Positions 5,830 through 12,007 of a stretch of 12,007 nt of DNA are shown in pieces. The stretch is from an uncultured Bacilli bacterium (GTDB lineage: Bacteria > Bacillota_I > Bacilli_A > RF39 > UBA660). The DNA lies in NCBI GenBank assembly GCA_944358565.1, contig CALVRK010000022.1:1-12007 (forward strand), given 5' to 3'. The notes under the pieces are model-generated. The model did no database searches. It was not told where the DNA came from and worked only from the letters and a program-made list of their open reading frames with translations. The position numbers and the translations under genes are program-made. Positions within the stretch are counted from its first letter, which is position 1; each line of letters begins with the position of its first letter.

Positions 5830-6705
5830 ATGGCAAAAGAACAAAAAAAATATTTTCCTTTTCTAAAAATATTTATATTTATAATATTAATTATAAGCCT
5901 AATAATTGCTTACGGATTTTTTATTGAACCAAAATTAATTAACGTTAAAGAATATAAAATTACTTTAAAATCTTGGCCAAATAACTTTAACGGGTTCAAA
6001 ATTATTCACATTTCCGACCTTCACTATGGTAGAGTTTTTGATGAAAAAAGTTTAGAAAAATTAGTTAGTAGTATCAATGAACAAGAACCAGATATTGTCG
6101 TTTTAACTGGTGATCTAATCGATAAAGATACTAATATGACTACAAGTATGGCAGATAAAATAAGTAGGCTTTTAAATAAAATCGAAGCCACATCAGGTAA
6201 ATATGCCGTAAATGGCAATAATGATTTAAAGTTTGACGAATGGACTAACATCATCACTGGTGGTGGTTTCAAAGATCTAAACAACACTTATGATACAATT
6301 TATAAAGATGGCTATGATTATATATTTATTGCTGGTATAAGCACCATTAAAGATAAAGTAGCAACAAGTGATAAATTAAAAACGGCTATCGATTATTTAA
6401 ATTCTTTTGAAAGTGGCGGACCTATTTATAAAATATTGCTATTACATGAACCAGATACTATTGATGACTTATCTGTAAATCCTTTTGATCTTCTTTTAGC
6501 CGGCCATTCACACGCTGGACAAGTTCGACTTCCATTCATAGGAGCTGTCATCTTACCAGAAGGTGCTCAAAAATATTATGATAGCCACTACAAAATCGAA
6601 AATTCTGATTTATATGTCTCAAACGGTTTAGGAGTTTCTAACTACAATTTCAGACTATTCAACACTCCATCATATAGTGTATATAGATTGGTTCAAAACG
6701 ATTAA
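5830..6705 (+). CDS. Membrane-anchored metallophosphoesterase (YkuE-like)
   Basis: This is a calcineurin-like phosphoesterase with one N-terminal membrane anchor (about residues 11-30) and an extracellular catalytic domain. Motifs, numbered from ATG 5830: DLH (D63, H65), GDLID (D95), GNND at 129-132, H206 in LLLHEP, and GHSH at 225-228, in the order of the dinuclear metal site. Relatives such as B. subtilis YkuE act on cell-surface phosphodiesters or pyrophosphates; the substrate here is not known. In the usual GNH(D/E) motif the His, which normally assists catalysis, is Asn. The GTG at 5821 would add three residues but forms part of AGGGTG (5818-5823), which is correctly spaced (6 nt) for ATG 5830, so I prefer the latter (291 residues). 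The zincin-like gene begins 1 nt after the stop and is probably co-transcribed. Confidence 0.88.
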   Translation: MAKEQKKYFPFLKIFIFIILIISLIIAYGFFIEPKLINVKEYKITLKSWPNNFNGFKIIHISDLHYGRVFDEKSLEKLVSSINEQEPDIVVLTGDLIDKDTNMTTSMADKISRLLNKIEATSGKYAVNGNNDLKFDEWTNIITGGGFKDLNNTYDTIYKDGYDYIFIAGISTIKDKVATSDKLKTAIDYLNSFESGGPIYKILLLHEPDTIDDLSVNPFDLLLAGHSHAGQVRLPFIGAVILPEGAQKYYDSHYKIENSDLYVSNGLGVSNYNFRLFNTPSYSVYRLVQND

Positions 6706-6706
6706 T

Positions 6707-7675
6707 ATGGATCAAATCATAAACATCTTTACTGCCCTCTCTGGGCTGTATATGATTACTTACTTCATAGATAGTCTATTTGAAACCCAAAAAGATTTAA
6801 AAACACTAAAATTTAATAAACTAAGACACTTAGATGCCTATAATATTATTGATAACTTTGCTACTCAAGACACACAGTCAAACTCAAATATAGATAATAT
6901 AGATGAAATATTAGAAAAGCTTTCTTATCCAAGCGAACTAAAAGAAATTATCATAACCTTTAAAAATTATATAGATCCAATTAATTTTGAAACATGTATA
7001 GGTAAATTAAATAATCTAAAAATCAATTATTTCAATCTAATACACGATATCAAAAAATACTTACAAAACTTTTGTGAAAGCGAAGGAAAATATATTCCTA
7101 AAGAAAATACTATTAACATATATAAAGTATTTGATAAAAAAAGTGTCTTAACTCATGAATTCTTACATATGGCTTCAACTGGGAAAAATCAAACTTCTGG
7201 TTTCTGCACAAATTTAGATGATATTTGGATTGGCAACGGTTTAGATGAAGGATATACCGAACTTTTAAATGAACGAATTTTTAATTCTAAACATCTTTCA
7301 TATACTTATAACATTGAAATAATCAAAATACTAGAAATATTTTTTGATAACCCAAAAGATATGGAATACGCATATTTTCATAACAATATTTTTATTATAT
7401 ATCAAACCTTTTTAAAATATGGTACTAAAGAAGAATTTTTTTCTCTACTCCAAGTACTAGATAATTTAGTTGAAACTGATATTCCTATTTATAAAAAAGT
7501 GACAGCTATAAAAACAAAACTAAATCTCTATATCATTCTAAAACGTTCCCAAAATAAAGAAAAAATTTTAGCTGCTGAAAAAATACTAGAAACAGACCCA
7601 CTAATTAAATTACTCAAAAGCAAAAATATTATCTTAGCTAATAAACCAAAGCAAAAAATTAAAATTAAAAAATGA
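6707..7675 (+). CDS. Zincin-like protein with HExxH motif, function unknown
   Basis: This protein of 322 residues has no family I can name. Near its middle is HEFLH (150-154 counted from ATG 6707), followed 22 residues after the second His by NGLDEGYTELLNER (177-190). The pattern HExxH plus a downstream Glu (E181 or E185) suggests a gluzincin-type metallopeptidase. A hydrophobic N-terminus (about 4-21) might be a weak anchor or uncleaved signal; the rest is Lys-, Asn- and Ile-rich and helical, ending in a basic tail. An upstream GTG at 6677 would overlap the phosphoesterase gene; ATG 6707 follows its stop (6703-6705) after one base and fits coupled translation, though no good Shine-Dalgarno is visible. 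Co-transcription with the surface phosphoesterase hints at a cell-envelope role. Peptidase activity is inferred from the motif only. Confidence 0.8.
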   Translation: MDQIINIFTALSGLYMITYFIDSLFETQKDLKTLKFNKLRHLDAYNIIDNFATQDTQSNSNIDNIDEILEKLSYPSELKEIIITFKNYIDPINFETCIGKLNNLKINYFNLIHDIKKYLQNFCESEGKYIPKENTINIYKVFDKKSVLTHEFLHMASTGKNQTSGFCTNLDDIWIGNGLDEGYTELLNERIFNSKHLSYTYNIEIIKILEIFFDNPKDMEYAYFHNNIFIIYQTFLKYGTKEEFFSLLQVLDNLVETDIPIYKKVTAIKTKLNLYIILKRSQNKEKILAAEKILETDPLIKLLKSKNIILANKPKQKIKIKK

Positions 7676-7726
7676 ATTGTATAAATATTTTTAACATTCA
7701 AACAAATATCTTTGATAATAATTTAA

Positions 7727-7755
7727 AATCAGTTAAGTTTAATATCTAACTGATT
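7727..7755. terminator. Possible bidirectional terminator between convergent genes
   Basis: AATCAGTTA (7727-7735) and TAACTGATT (7747-7755) form a perfect 9-bp inverted repeat with an 11-nt loop, located between the stops of the convergent zincin-like and repeat-protein genes. The flanks are T-rich on both strands but broken, so efficiency is uncertain. Confidence 0.6.
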
Positions 7756-7766
7756 CTTTCATATTT

Positions 7767-8456
7767 CTAATTTTTTTTGAACTGAGAAAAAGAAATATCC
7801 TCACCACAAAAAAAAGTTGGTAACTCATACAATTTTTTTAAATTAATATCCTCAAAATCATATCCATTTTCCAAACATAATCTAATCACATACATTTGCT
7901 CATCCGAAAACTCTTCTTTCGCATATGCTTTTAATTGCTTTACACTAAGTCCATGCTTAGCGCCTTTATAAATTTGATACATTTGAGCTTGAGAAAATTT
8001 TCGATCAATATAAAGTAAAATCTTCTCTTCATCTATTTCCTTTTCATATCCTAATCTCATTAAACGCATCTCATAATTATAAAATTCTACTTTAGCATAC
8101 CTCTCAATTGCTTCTATAGCAAGGCCATGTTCAAATCCTTTAAAAATCTCCTTCAGCTGATTAAAATCAAAATCACCACTTGCATACTTACTCACAAAAT
8201 CTAAAGGTAAACCATTTATTAATGCCTCACTAACCTCTAACATTTGATAAAAATCTAAATCTGGATTAGCTATCACTTTCGTCTTTTTAAAAGATAAACC
8301 GTTTTCTAAAGCTTTCCTGATTAATTTCATTTGAAAATTATCAAAAGCCTTATTCGCATATAATAAAATTTTTCTCTTAGAAAGTCCATGCTTCTTTCCT
8401 TTTTTTATTTCTAATAATTGTTTTTTATCTAAATCATTTTTTTCTAAAAATGTCAT
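7767..8456 (-). CDS. Protein of seven tandem 29-residue helical repeats
   Basis: Residues 5-207 of this 229-residue protein are seven back-to-back 29-residue units beginning at 5, 34, 63, 92, 121, 150 and 179. The shared pattern is A-x-x-x-F-x-x-x-Q-M-x-x-I-x-x-(A/G)-x-x-x-G-L-x-x-x-x-(I/V/L)-x-x-Y, consistent with two short helices per unit and so a solenoid. Similar repeat proteins occur, mostly as hypothetical proteins, in gut Bacillota; I know of no established function. Repeat 5 has lost the GL pair (KEI). The 22-residue tail (ELPTFFCGEDISFSQFKKN) is not repeated. There is no signal peptide or membrane helix, so it is probably cytoplasmic and perhaps binds proteins or nucleic acid. The ATG follows AAAGGAG by 7 nt and has its own promoter. 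It stands alone, separated from the ASCH operon by a terminator. Confidence 0.85.
   Translation of the reverse strand: MTFLEKNDLDKKQLLEIKKGKKHGLSKRKILLYANKAFDNFQMKLIRKALENGLSFKKTKVIANPDLDFYQMLEVSEALINGLPLDFVSKYASGDFDFNQLKEIFKGFEHGLAIEAIERYAKVEFYNYEMRLMRLGYEKEIDEEKILLYIDRKFSQAQMYQIYKGAKHGLSVKQLKAYAKEEFSDEQMYVIRLCLENGYDFEDINLKKLYELPTFFCGEDISFSQFKKN
7836..8444 (-). repeat. Coding tandem repeat, seven units of 87 bp (29 codons)
   Basis: This is the DNA behind the seven 29-residue units of the solenoid protein. The units are constant in length with no insertions, but diverged in sequence: only about ten positions per unit are shared. The array is therefore old and probably not a slippage-prone microsatellite. 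Confidence 0.8.
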
Positions 8457-8513
8457 TACATCGCTCCTTTTTAAATTAAAACAAATATTAACATTTTAAA
8501 AGTTCAAAGTCAA

Positions 8514-8542
8514 ATTATAACTCTGTAAATTATATGAAACAA
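8514..8542 (-). promoter_or_regulatory. Promoter of the repeat-protein gene
   Basis: On the minus strand TTGTTT (8542-8537), 17 nt, TATAAT (8519-8514). Predicted start near 8507 gives a leader of about 50 nt, A/T-rich without obvious structure. Confidence 0.7.
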
Positions 8543-8567
8543 AAAGAAAAAAGTGATAAAAATCACT
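8541..8567 (-). terminator. Intrinsic terminator overlapping the ASCH stop codon
   Basis: In minus-strand sense AGTGAT (8567-8562), TTTT loop, ATCACT (8557-8552), then TTTTCTTTTT. The TGA stop of the ASCH gene (8565-8563) is inside the first arm, and the -35 box of the next promoter begins at the end of the T-tract. Confidence 0.88.
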
Positions 8568-8967
8568 CCCTAAAACTAATCTTTCCATCGTAATTCCAAA
8601 ATCCCAGTTTACCATTGATATAAATAGGTTTTATTAACTTCACATTATCCATTTTAAATCCATAACCTTGCCAAGTTTTATCCATTATAACATGATTATA
8701 AATAAAACTATTCTCACTATCTAAAACTTCTCTAAAATCATCATCTACTTTAACCGAATCTATAATATTTACTTTAGCAATAATGCAGCCCAAAGGATAA
8801 TCTAAATTATAACACTTAAACTCTTCCATCGCTTTTTTATCAACACTTTTACTCGCATGAATTAAAATCTCTCCCCTATATTTAGTATTCCAAGTCCTAA
8901 ATTCATACTTTTTAATTCCATAAGCAATTAAAGAAGCATAAGGCTGTTTTATCGATAATACTTTCAT
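8563..8967 (-). CDS. ASCH domain protein
   Basis: This 134-residue protein is a single ASCH domain, a PUA-like beta-barrel fold. The N-terminus shows the typical signature: LSIKQPYASLIAYGIKKYEF at 4-23 with the G-x-K-x-x-E-x-R element (G17, K19, E22, R24), then KYRGEILIHAS at 29-39, and PLGCIIAKVNIIDS further on. ASCH proteins are thought to bind RNA or modified nucleosides, and the Escherichia coli member YqfB hydrolyses N4-acetylcytidine. Which of these applies here is not decided by the sequence. The ATG overlaps the stop of the ADP-ribosylglycohydrolase fusion gene (ATGA, 4 nt), with GGTGA 4 nt upstream inside that gene. The two proteins are therefore translationally coupled and probably act in one process. 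A strong terminator ends the transcript at its stop codon. Confidence 0.9.
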   Translation of the reverse strand: MKVLSIKQPYASLIAYGIKKYEFRTWNTKYRGEILIHASKSVDKKAMEEFKCYNLDYPLGCIIAKVNIIDSVKVDDDFREVLDSENSFIYNHVIMDKTWQGYGFKMDNVKLIKPIYINGKLGFWNYDGKISFRE

Positions 8968-10454
8968 TTCTTCACCACTAAATCTCCAAATAAATACTTA
9001 TCAGGTAAATATAAAAATTCATCACCATTACTAAAATTATGATCCTGATTAGGCACTACTACCATATTTACATTTCTAAAATCTTGAATTAATGGCAAAT
9101 AATTAAATGAAGGATCTTTACTACCAAAAACACAAACTAATCTTCCTTTATAATTCTTAATACCTTCTTTTGTTTTATGTAAATTTATCATAAGTGGAAT
9201 ATTTACAAGTAACATTTTTTTTACTTTTGTGCTGACATATTCATTTTGAATCGCTTGAGCTGCCCCATTAGAAACTCCCATAAAATAAACATTATCTTTT
9301 AAATATTTACTTAAATTCTTAAAATCATTTTCTAAAGTAACATCTGAAGAGTTACTAGCCACAATAACTGTTAAACCATATTTATAATTAATTCTCTTCG
9401 CAATTTTTAAATATTTATTTTGATATCCATAAATAGAACTATTAACTTCAGTTTTAATAAAAAATAAATCTTCGCCGCCACTGACAATTCCATACAGATC
9501 ATCTATAACTTCATCATATTTTAAAATATTAAGTCTAAGTTCTTCATCAAATTTCTTAGCCAAATTAATTAAATATTCTTTATTTTGAATATTGTTCAGT
9601 AAATTTTCATCAATACCATAAACTATTCCTGATAAAGATCCAACTAATGCCCCTATTGTATCTGTATCATCACCTAAATTAATCGCTCCAATAATACTTT
9701 CTACAAATGAATTAGTATTTAAAAAAACCCAAATAACCGCCTCTAAAGTATCCACAATATAACCGCTAGATCTTATATAATCCAAATCTAATTTATAAAT
9801 ATCCGTCGTCAAAAATCTTTTATAAGCTCTTCTAGCATTCTCACTAAATTTATAATAATTTAAATCTTTAACTTTTTCATACGCTTTAAATTTACTATAT
9901 CCTGAAAGCAAAAAATGAACATATTTTACATATATATAACAGCCCATCACACTATATTCATGAGCATGTGTAAGTGAGGATGTATTTTTAATAATATCAA
10001 GTAATCTATCATCGACAATATCTTCAAAATAAGTATATAAAGCTATTGGAAGCATTCTCATAAGTGACCCATTACCATTATTATTAATTGAAGCCCCTCC
10101 ACACTTTATAGGCTCAATCTTATTCATATAATACTTAAGTATACTCTCTTTAGTTGTTATTCCCATATCAAAAACAGTGCCTGTAGCTGTATATTTCGCA
10201 TTGTTTATCCAATCACAAAATCTCTTCATCATATCATCATAATCAATTTTGTGTAAATTCACTAAAGAATCAATTGTTGCAAGTACCATCGATGTATCAT
10301 CAGACCATGTTCCAGAAGGTACATCATATGTTCCATAACCTTGCATATTTAAAACTGGTTTTTCTAGCAAATCTTCCCTCTTTTTAAATTCTATTGGTAC
10401 GCCCATCGCATCCCCAATTGCAAAACCCAAAATACTATTTACTATTTTCTTCAT
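8964..10454 (-). CDS. ADP-ribosylglycohydrolase fused to an alpha/beta-hydrolase domain
   Basis: Residues 1 to about 312 are an ADP-ribosylglycohydrolase (ARH/DraG, all-helical, two Mg ions). Family motifs: GDAMGVPIEF at 14-23, GTWSDDTSM at 48-56 with the acidic pair D52-D53, NGNGSLMRM at 126-134, LTHAH at 161-165, and GDDTDTIGALVG at 261-272 supplying further metal ligands. Members remove ADP-ribose from proteins or nucleic acid, or process ADP-ribosyl metabolites. After a short linker, residues about 327-496 look like a compact alpha/beta hydrolase: a nucleophile elbow GVSNG (S395), an Asp in FGSKDPSF (D447) and a His in NQDHNF (H472), in the right order for a catalytic triad. ARH proteins are usually 280-350 residues, so the added domain explains the 496. 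GAGG lies 8 nt before the ATG. It is followed by the overlapping ASCH gene. The substrate of either half is unknown. Confidence 0.9.
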   Translation of the reverse strand: MKKIVNSILGFAIGDAMGVPIEFKKREDLLEKPVLNMQGYGTYDVPSGTWSDDTSMVLATIDSLVNLHKIDYDDMMKRFCDWINNAKYTATGTVFDMGITTKESILKYYMNKIEPIKCGGASINNNGNGSLMRMLPIALYTYFEDIVDDRLLDIIKNTSSLTHAHEYSVMGCYIYVKYVHFLLSGYSKFKAYEKVKDLNYYKFSENARRAYKRFLTTDIYKLDLDYIRSSGYIVDTLEAVIWVFLNTNSFVESIIGAINLGDDTDTIGALVGSLSGIVYGIDENLLNNIQNKEYLINLAKKFDEELRLNILKYDEVIDDLYGIVSGGEDLFFIKTEVNSSIYGYQNKYLKIAKRINYKYGLTVIVASNSSDVTLENDFKNLSKYLKDNVYFMGVSNGAAQAIQNEYVSTKVKKMLLVNIPLMINLHKTKEGIKNYKGRLVCVFGSKDPSFNYLPLIQDFRNVNMVVVPNQDHNFSNGDEFLYLPDKYLFGDLVVKK

Positions 10455-10480
10455 ACATCTACCCTCTAACTACTAATAAT

Positions 10481-10489
10481 ATTATAACA
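10481..10489 (-). promoter_or_regulatory. Extended -10 promoter of the ARH-ASCH operon
   Basis: TGT (10489-10487) followed by TATAAT (10486-10481) on the minus strand, immediately after the GNAT terminator; no recognisable -35. Predicted start near 10474, giving a leader of about 20 nt with GAGGGT before the ATG. Confidence 0.65.
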
Positions 10490-10500
10490 ATAAATAGCCA

Positions 10501-10529
10501 AAATAAAAACCATAAGTTTCTAACCTATG
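10501..10529 (-). terminator. Intrinsic terminator overlapping the GNAT stop codon
   Basis: In minus-strand sense CATAGGTT (10529-10522), loop AGA, AACTTATG (10518-10511), one G-U pair, then GTTTTTATTT. The TAG stop (10522-10520) straddles the first arm and the loop. Confidence 0.75.
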
Positions 10530-10774
10530 ATTTTCTCGTTTTTTATTGCCCATTTTTTCGCATACGAACAAGAACATTTAATCTTATAATTACTTTTTTC
10601 TAAATATTCAAATGCTCTTTTTACAAGTTCTGAAGCAATCCCCTGGCCTCTTAAATCATCATCGACATAAGTGTGATATATATTCGCACAACCTCCCTTA
10701 ATATCAAAACAAGCTTCGCCTTTTACCTTATCAGAAAGCATATACACAATTTTATTATCTAATAATTTATACAT
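10520..10774 (-). CDS. Small GNAT-like N-acetyltransferase (YjdJ/COG2388 type)
   Basis: This 84-residue protein belongs to the minimal GNAT family of COG2388. It has the acetyl-CoA phosphate-binding loop RGQGIA at 42-47, the preceding strand IYHTYVDDDLR and following helix ASELVKRAFEYLE, and the family's C-terminal CSYAKKW segment (69-75) with its conserved Cys. Full GNATs are about 150 residues; this short form is normal for the subfamily, whose substrates are mostly unknown. The ATG follows GGAG by 7 nt; that site overlaps the stop codon of the upstream rRNA methyltransferase, from which it is separated by 4 nt. The two form one operon, closed by a terminator that overlaps this gene's stop. 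The shared operon does not prove a shared function. Confidence 0.88.
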   Translation of the reverse strand: MYKLLDNKIVYMLSDKVKGEACFDIKGGCANIYHTYVDDDLRGQGIASELVKRAFEYLEKSNYKIKCSCSYAKKWAIKNEKIIG

Positions 10775-10778
10775 AATT

Positions 10779-11981
10779 TCACTCCTTTTTATTATCTTTT
10801 TTTCGTATTAACAAGCAAACACTCTCTACATGATAAGTCCATGGAAACATATCAAATAGTGTTACTTCTTTTACTTCATAGTTTTCTTCAAGTTTTTTTA
10901 AATCACGAGCTAAAGTCATCGGGTCGCATGAAACATAAACAAGTCTTTCAGGATTAATCTTCAAAATATCATTAATACCATCAATACTTAATCCGCTCCT
11001 CGGTGGATCAACTACAATATTATCCGCTTTTAAATTATGAATCTCTTTACTTACATCTCCGCATATAAACCTAACATTAGAAATATTATTTAACTCCTTA
11101 TTTAAAAATGCACATTTAACAGCTTCTTCGTTTATCTCAATCGCCGTCACTTCCTTAAAATATTTACTTAAAAATAAACTAATTGTTCCTGTGCCTGAAT
11201 ATAAATCTAAAATACTTTTACCACCCGAATTATCCAAATATTTCAAAACTCTATTATAAAGTTTCAAAGCAACTTTCGTATTAACTTGAAAAAATGAATC
11301 TTTAGATACATAAAACTTAAAATCCCCAAGCTCAACTATTATGTTTTCATTACCACATACTAATTTACCATTCATATAAATAGAAGTTACTAAAGGTTTA
11401 AGCGCATTTATATCCATATCACCTTTAATTATAACCATAACTTCCCCAAAATCTTTAATTATAACTTCACGAACTTTACTTAAATCACATCTTTTTAAAA
11501 CTCTAATAATTTCATTACTCTTCTCACTTGCAATCTCACATCTATTTATCTCAATTAATTCGTTTATTCCGTTTTTAAAATAACCAATCTTTCCTCCTTT
11601 AATCTTTAAAGTTATCTTATTTCTATACCCGTAAATATTATCACTAGGAATAATCTCTTTAACAACATTTTCTAAATTCCCATACCTTTTTAAAATTTCC
11701 GTAACTTTATTTTTCTTAAATTCTAAAGTTTTTGAATAATTTAAACTTTTAAGCGCACATCCACAGCTTTCATAACTACATTTTGGTCTTATTCTATCAT
11801 CGGATATTTTAACTAATTTAATAATTTCACCAACCATATATTTTTTCTTATTTAAAACAATTTTCACTAAAGCTTCTTCATTTGGTAATAAATTAGGAAC
11901 AAAAATAATTTTCCCTAAAACATGACTCAAGCCTCTACCAAAATGATCTAATTTTTCACATTTAACTAAAACCTCATTCAT
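10779..11981 (-). CDS. rlmD: 23S rRNA (uracil-C5)-methyltransferase, RlmD/RlmCD type
   Basis: This SAM-dependent m5U methyltransferase belongs to the TrmA/RumA family; in Bacillota the RlmCD members modify U747 and U1939 of 23S rRNA. Residues are numbered from ATG 11981. An N-terminal TRAM domain (about 3-58) is followed by four Cys that may hold an iron-sulfur cluster: C68, C73, C75 and C148. The SAM motif is DLYSGTGT at 259-266, the target-binding VDPPRSG at 324-330, the catalytic Cys in VSCDP (C352) and the general-base Glu in HVES (E386). Two small departures: the second and third cluster Cys are C-G-C rather than the usual C-G-G-C, and the SAM motif has Ser where Cys is common. GTG 11993 is possible (404 residues), but GAGG placed 6 nt before ATG 11981 argues for the shorter form. 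The GNAT gene follows in the same transcript. Confidence 0.93.
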   Translation of the reverse strand: MNEVLVKCEKLDHFGRGLSHVLGKIIFVPNLLPNEEALVKIVLNKKKYMVGEIIKLVKISDDRIRPKCSYESCGCALKSLNYSKTLEFKKNKVTEILKRYGNLENVVKEIIPSDNIYGYRNKITLKIKGGKIGYFKNGINELIEINRCEIASEKSNEIIRVLKRCDLSKVREVIIKDFGEVMVIIKGDMDINALKPLVTSIYMNGKLVCGNENIIVELGDFKFYVSKDSFFQVNTKVALKLYNRVLKYLDNSGGKSILDLYSGTGTISLFLSKYFKEVTAIEINEEAVKCAFLNKELNNISNVRFICGDVSKEIHNLKADNIVVDPPRSGLSIDGINDILKINPERLVYVSCDPMTLARDLKKLEENYEVKEVTLFDMFPWTYHVESVCLLIRKKDNKKE

Positions 11982-12007
11982 ATTTTTCCTCACTTATATT
12001 AAATTAC

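Noticed and set aside
6024..6287. Open frame of 87 codons antisense to the metallophosphoesterase
   Set aside because: It lies opposite the catalytic motifs of a clear gene and has no supporting signal of its own.
8454..8461. ATGTAATG start-stop element just before the repeat-protein ATG
   Set aside because: The first ATG is only 2 nt from the Shine-Dalgarno, too near for use. The real ATG has the right spacing, so I see no evidence for a regulatory minimal uORF.
8563..10454. ARH-ASCH pair as a toxin-antitoxin or phage-defence module
   Set aside because: No ADP-ribosyltransferase toxin gene, integrase or other defence gene is nearby, and both proteins look like housekeeping-type enzymes. 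The idea has no direct support in the window.
10394..10603. Short plus-strand frame spanning the ARH start and the GNAT end
   Set aside because: It crosses a promoter and a terminator of the opposite strand and has low-complexity composition.
1..12007. CRISPR arrays, tRNA or rRNA genes, insertion sequences, prophage genes
   Set aside because: On reading both strands I found no direct-repeat arrays, cloverleaf-like segments, transposase motifs or phage structural genes.

Overview
The window is AT-rich bacterial DNA (by eye about 70% A+T). Shine-Dalgarno sites are of the GGAGG/GGTGAT type, TGA is used as a stop, and TGG encodes Trp, so this is the standard code and not the Mycoplasma code. The gene content (RnpM/YlxR, a NusA without C-terminal acidic repeats, an L20-type attenuator before infC, an RlmCD-type methyltransferase) points to a low-GC Bacillota, most likely an uncultivated Bacilli lineage with a compact genome. 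I cannot place it more precisely from the sequence alone.

Layout. Positions 1-4981 are a minus-strand translation/transcription block, read from high to low coordinates: rimP (N-terminal domain only), nusA, ylxR/rnpM, infB, an unknown 88-aa gene, rbfA, then infC with its own consensus promoter and a long leader. The usual ylxQ (L7Ae-like) gene between ylxR and infB is absent. The position often held by ylxP, between infB and rbfA, is taken by the unknown gene. From 5049 to 7675 the plus strand carries a CPBP (CAAX-type) intramembrane protease, then a membrane-anchored metallophosphoesterase followed 1 nt later by an HExxH zincin-like protein. From 7767 to the right edge everything is again on the minus strand: RlmD/RlmCD methyltransferase plus a small GNAT (one operon), an ADP-ribosylglycohydrolase fused to an alpha/beta-hydrolase domain with an overlapping ASCH gene (one operon), and a protein made of seven 29-residue repeats.

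Regulation is unusually readable. The infC leader contains two mutually exclusive hairpins, an intrinsic terminator ending next to the Shine-Dalgarno and a long-range antiterminator, and infC appears to start at ATC. Several transcription units are driven by extended -10 promoters (TGnTATAAT) placed almost on top of the gene. Three genes end with the stop codon inside the stem of their own terminator. No stretch longer than about 205 bases lacks a gene. I see no tRNA, rRNA, CRISPR array, insertion sequence or prophage.

The most interesting accessory material is the ARH-alpha/beta-hydrolase fusion translationally coupled to an ASCH protein, the 29-residue repeat protein, and the metallophosphoesterase/zincin pair. 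None can be assigned a proven function from sequence alone.
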